Shown one piece after another: positions 5,850 through 7,421 of a stretch of DNA of 7,421 bases. The position numbers were made by a program, and so were the translations under genes. The notes beneath the pieces were generated by a model. It ran no database searches, was not told the origin of the DNA, and saw only the letters and a program-made list of their open reading frames with translations. This DNA comes from Bacteroidota bacterium (GTDB lineage Bacteria > Bacteroidota > Bacteroidia > Bacteroidales > PUMT01). Every line of letters begins with the position of its first letter. Position 1 is the stretch's first letter. The stretch covers positions 1 through 7,421 of the forward strand of contig PWPZ01000154.1 of the NCBI GenBank assembly GCA_003556985.1. Direction: 5' to 3'.

Positions 5850-7421
5850 ATGAAAATGTTTTCGTTTTTCTCACTTTTACTCACAATTATCACTTTCAAC
5901 GCTTTCGCTGATTTTTCGATGTCCGTCAACAGGTCAACTGCCACCGGCAATCCGGAAATAACGGAAAACAATGCCCGGGTTTCCGGTTATGTTACCGGAG
6001 AGGAGGATGGTGAAAAAGTACCCTTTATCAATGTTATGTTAGAGGAATTGAAGATTGGTACAATATCAGATGTGAACGGTTATTTCAAACTCATCAATGT
6101 GCCGGAAGGACAACATATCCTTGTAATATCAGGAATGGGTTATGTTACCGAAAGAATTGATTTTGAAATAAAAGCAGATCAAACCCTGGAGCTGGATATA
6201 AAAATCGAATATCAGGGCCTTGACCTTCATGAGGTCGTGATTACCTCGTCACCTACCGCAAGAGGTTTCAGGTATCAACCCGATAATGTTTATACCGGTG
6301 AGGAGCTTCAGCGCCGCGCCGATGTCTCCCTGGGGGAGATGCTCGACGGAGAGCCGGGGATAGCTATGAGATCAATGGGGCCTACCCCCAGCAGACCTGT
6401 TATCAGGGGACTTGATGGAGACAGGATACTTATCCTTCAAAATGGAGAGCGCATGGGTGATATTTCAGAAACTTCCGCCGGTCATGCCATATCTCTCGAC
6501 CCTCTTTCCTCAAACCGGGTGGAAGTGGTAAGAGGGCCTGCCAGCCTGCTTTATGGCCCCAGTGCCATAGGGGGTGTTATAAATCTGATGACCACTGATA
6601 TTCCGGAGGACTGGGATCAGGGTCCTTCAGGTGTTGTGTCGCTGCAGGGCGCATCCAACAATGATATGGGAGCAGGTTTTGGCCGGTTTGCATGGGGCAG
6701 TGAAAATTGGGCTTCAACCGGTCGTTTCAGCTATCGGAAGGCAGGTGATGTAAATACACCGGGAGGAATTATTCCCAGTACATACATGGAGAGTTATGAC
6801 GGATCGATAGGGATGGGCTTTAAGAATGACAATCTGAACGGAGGGTTTAACCTTTCCCTTGGAAAACAACACTATGGTATTCCCGAGGAGCTTGATGATC
6901 CTGATGTAAACGCGGAAGTCAGGATACGGCAACAGATGATGCAGGGGAGACTGCATTTCAGGGTAAATGATTTTTTCGATAAGGCCCAGTTACGAATGCA
7001 TGCATCACATTTCATTCAGCAGGAGGTAGAAATGGAATTTGAAGATGGTTTTATTGAAGAGCATCTTGAAGTAGAATTTAATAAGATGAATGTAAGCTCA
7101 ACCCTTACTTTGCAGCACCAGCCGGTCGGTATTTTTGACCGGGGCGCATTGGGGTTCAATATATACGGGCGAAGACTTGATATTACGGGGAATGATGCTT
7201 TTACTCCCAATGAAGACCGGATAAATCTCGGGATGTTTACTTTCCAGGAAATTCCCATTTCAAGGGTTTTGCGGTTACAGTTTGGTGCCAGGCTTGATTT
7301 TCTCCGGGCTACAGCCCTTCCCAATGACTTTGTAGATATGAGCATTACCAGAAATACTTTCGTTTATGCGGGTTCGGCCGGACTTAATTACAGGCCCGCC
7401 GAAGGCTGGGAAATCGGTGGA
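5850..7421 (+). CDS. TonB-dependent outer-membrane receptor, ZnuD-like, copy 2 (3' end outside window)
   Basis: The frame is open from the ATG at 5850 to the last base, giving 524 residues with no stop. It starts with a signal peptide (1-20, ending AFA), then a carboxypeptidase-regulatory-like domain (about 42-121; ARVSGYVTGEEDG, PFINVML, VISGMGYV), a TonB-box-like HEVVITS, a plug (about 139-250; PVIRGLDGDRIL, SAGHAISLD, VVRGPASLLYG, GGVINLMTTDIP) and the first part of the barrel (FTFQEIPISR). Residues 128-279 align without gaps to receptor 1 at 114-265 with about 119 of 152 identical by hand count; the barrel that follows is much less similar. The plug Asp-His pair of receptor 1 is Gly211-His212 here. 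Given the family length, roughly 220-240 residues lie beyond the window. The substrate is probably a metal or metal chelate, possibly different from that of copy 1. Confidence 0.93.
   Translation, partial: MKMFSFFSLLLTIITFNAFADFSMSVNRSTATGNPEITENNARVSGYVTGEEDGEKVPFINVMLEELKIGTISDVNGYFKLINVPEGQHILVISGMGYVTERIDFEIKADQTLELDIKIEYQGLDLHEVVITSSPTARGFRYQPDNVYTGEELQRRADVSLGEMLDGEPGIAMRSMGPTPSRPVIRGLDGDRILILQNGERMGDISETSAGHAISLDPLSSNRVEVVRGPASLLYGPSAIGGVINLMTTDIPEDWDQGPSGVVSLQGASNNDMGAGFGRFAWGSENWASTGRFSYRKAGDVNTPGGIIPSTYMESYDGSIGMGFKNDNLNGGFNLSLGKQHYGIPEELDDPDVNAEVRIRQQMMQGRLHFRVNDFFDKAQLRMHASHFIQQEVEMEFEDGFIEEHLEVEFNKMNVSSTLTLQHQPVGIFDRGALGFNIYGRRLDITGNDAFTPNEDRINLGMFTFQEIPISRVLRLQFGARLDFLRATALPNDFVDMSITRNTFVYAGSAGLNYRPAEGWEIGG

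Larger units (their letters stand above)
2407..7421 (+). repeat. Diverged tandem duplication of a His-rich protein plus receptor module
   Basis: Unit 1 (2407-5183) and unit 2 (5313 to beyond 7421) have the same gene order and strand. Starts are offset by 2906 bp for the small genes and 2895 bp for the receptors. The paralogs are similar mainly at protein level, and the intergenic parts do not align well by eye. This suggests an old duplication with selection to keep both copies rather than a recent one. Confidence 0.85.

Overview
The window looks like a chromosomal segment of a Bacteroidota bacterium, probably near Bacteroidales/Marinilabiliales (the rank below phylum is inference). Three things point there. 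The two outer-membrane receptors carry an N-terminal carboxypeptidase-regulatory-like domain ahead of the TonB plug. Candidate promoters fit the Bacteroidota pattern (TTG, about 20 bp, TAnnTTTG). Start codons lack clear Shine-Dalgarno sequences.

Left part (1-2347). The first 54 bases are probably the last codons of a MacB/FtsX-type ABC transporter permease. A nested tandem repeat follows (units of 18-21 bp inside a 57-bp higher-order unit). Next, on the minus strand, is a stand-alone homocysteine S-methyltransferase-family gene. It is divergent from nadA (quinolinate synthase, NAD biosynthesis). The 288-bp region between the two holds a 16-bp palindrome that overlaps a candidate promoter for the methyltransferase.

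Right part (2407-7421). This is the notable region: two tandem copies of a two-gene module. Each copy has a small (116-117 aa) His-rich membrane protein with two hydrophobic segments and a C-terminal LRAPP motif, followed 180-200 bp later by a TonB-dependent receptor. The receptors resemble the ZnuD zinc-receptor family in the plug (PVIRG, DH before the RGPASLLYG motif). In the complete first copy the resemblance also extends through the C-terminal strands. The plugs of the two receptors are about 78% identical by hand count and the visible barrels much less so, which suggests an old duplication followed by divergence. The second receptor runs off the right edge.

Working model (inference): the receptors import zinc or another transition metal or its chelate, and the His-rich proteins bind or sense that metal on the periplasmic side of the inner membrane. 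The second module has its own well-formed promoter and a structured leader ahead of its receptor, so the two modules may be regulated differently.
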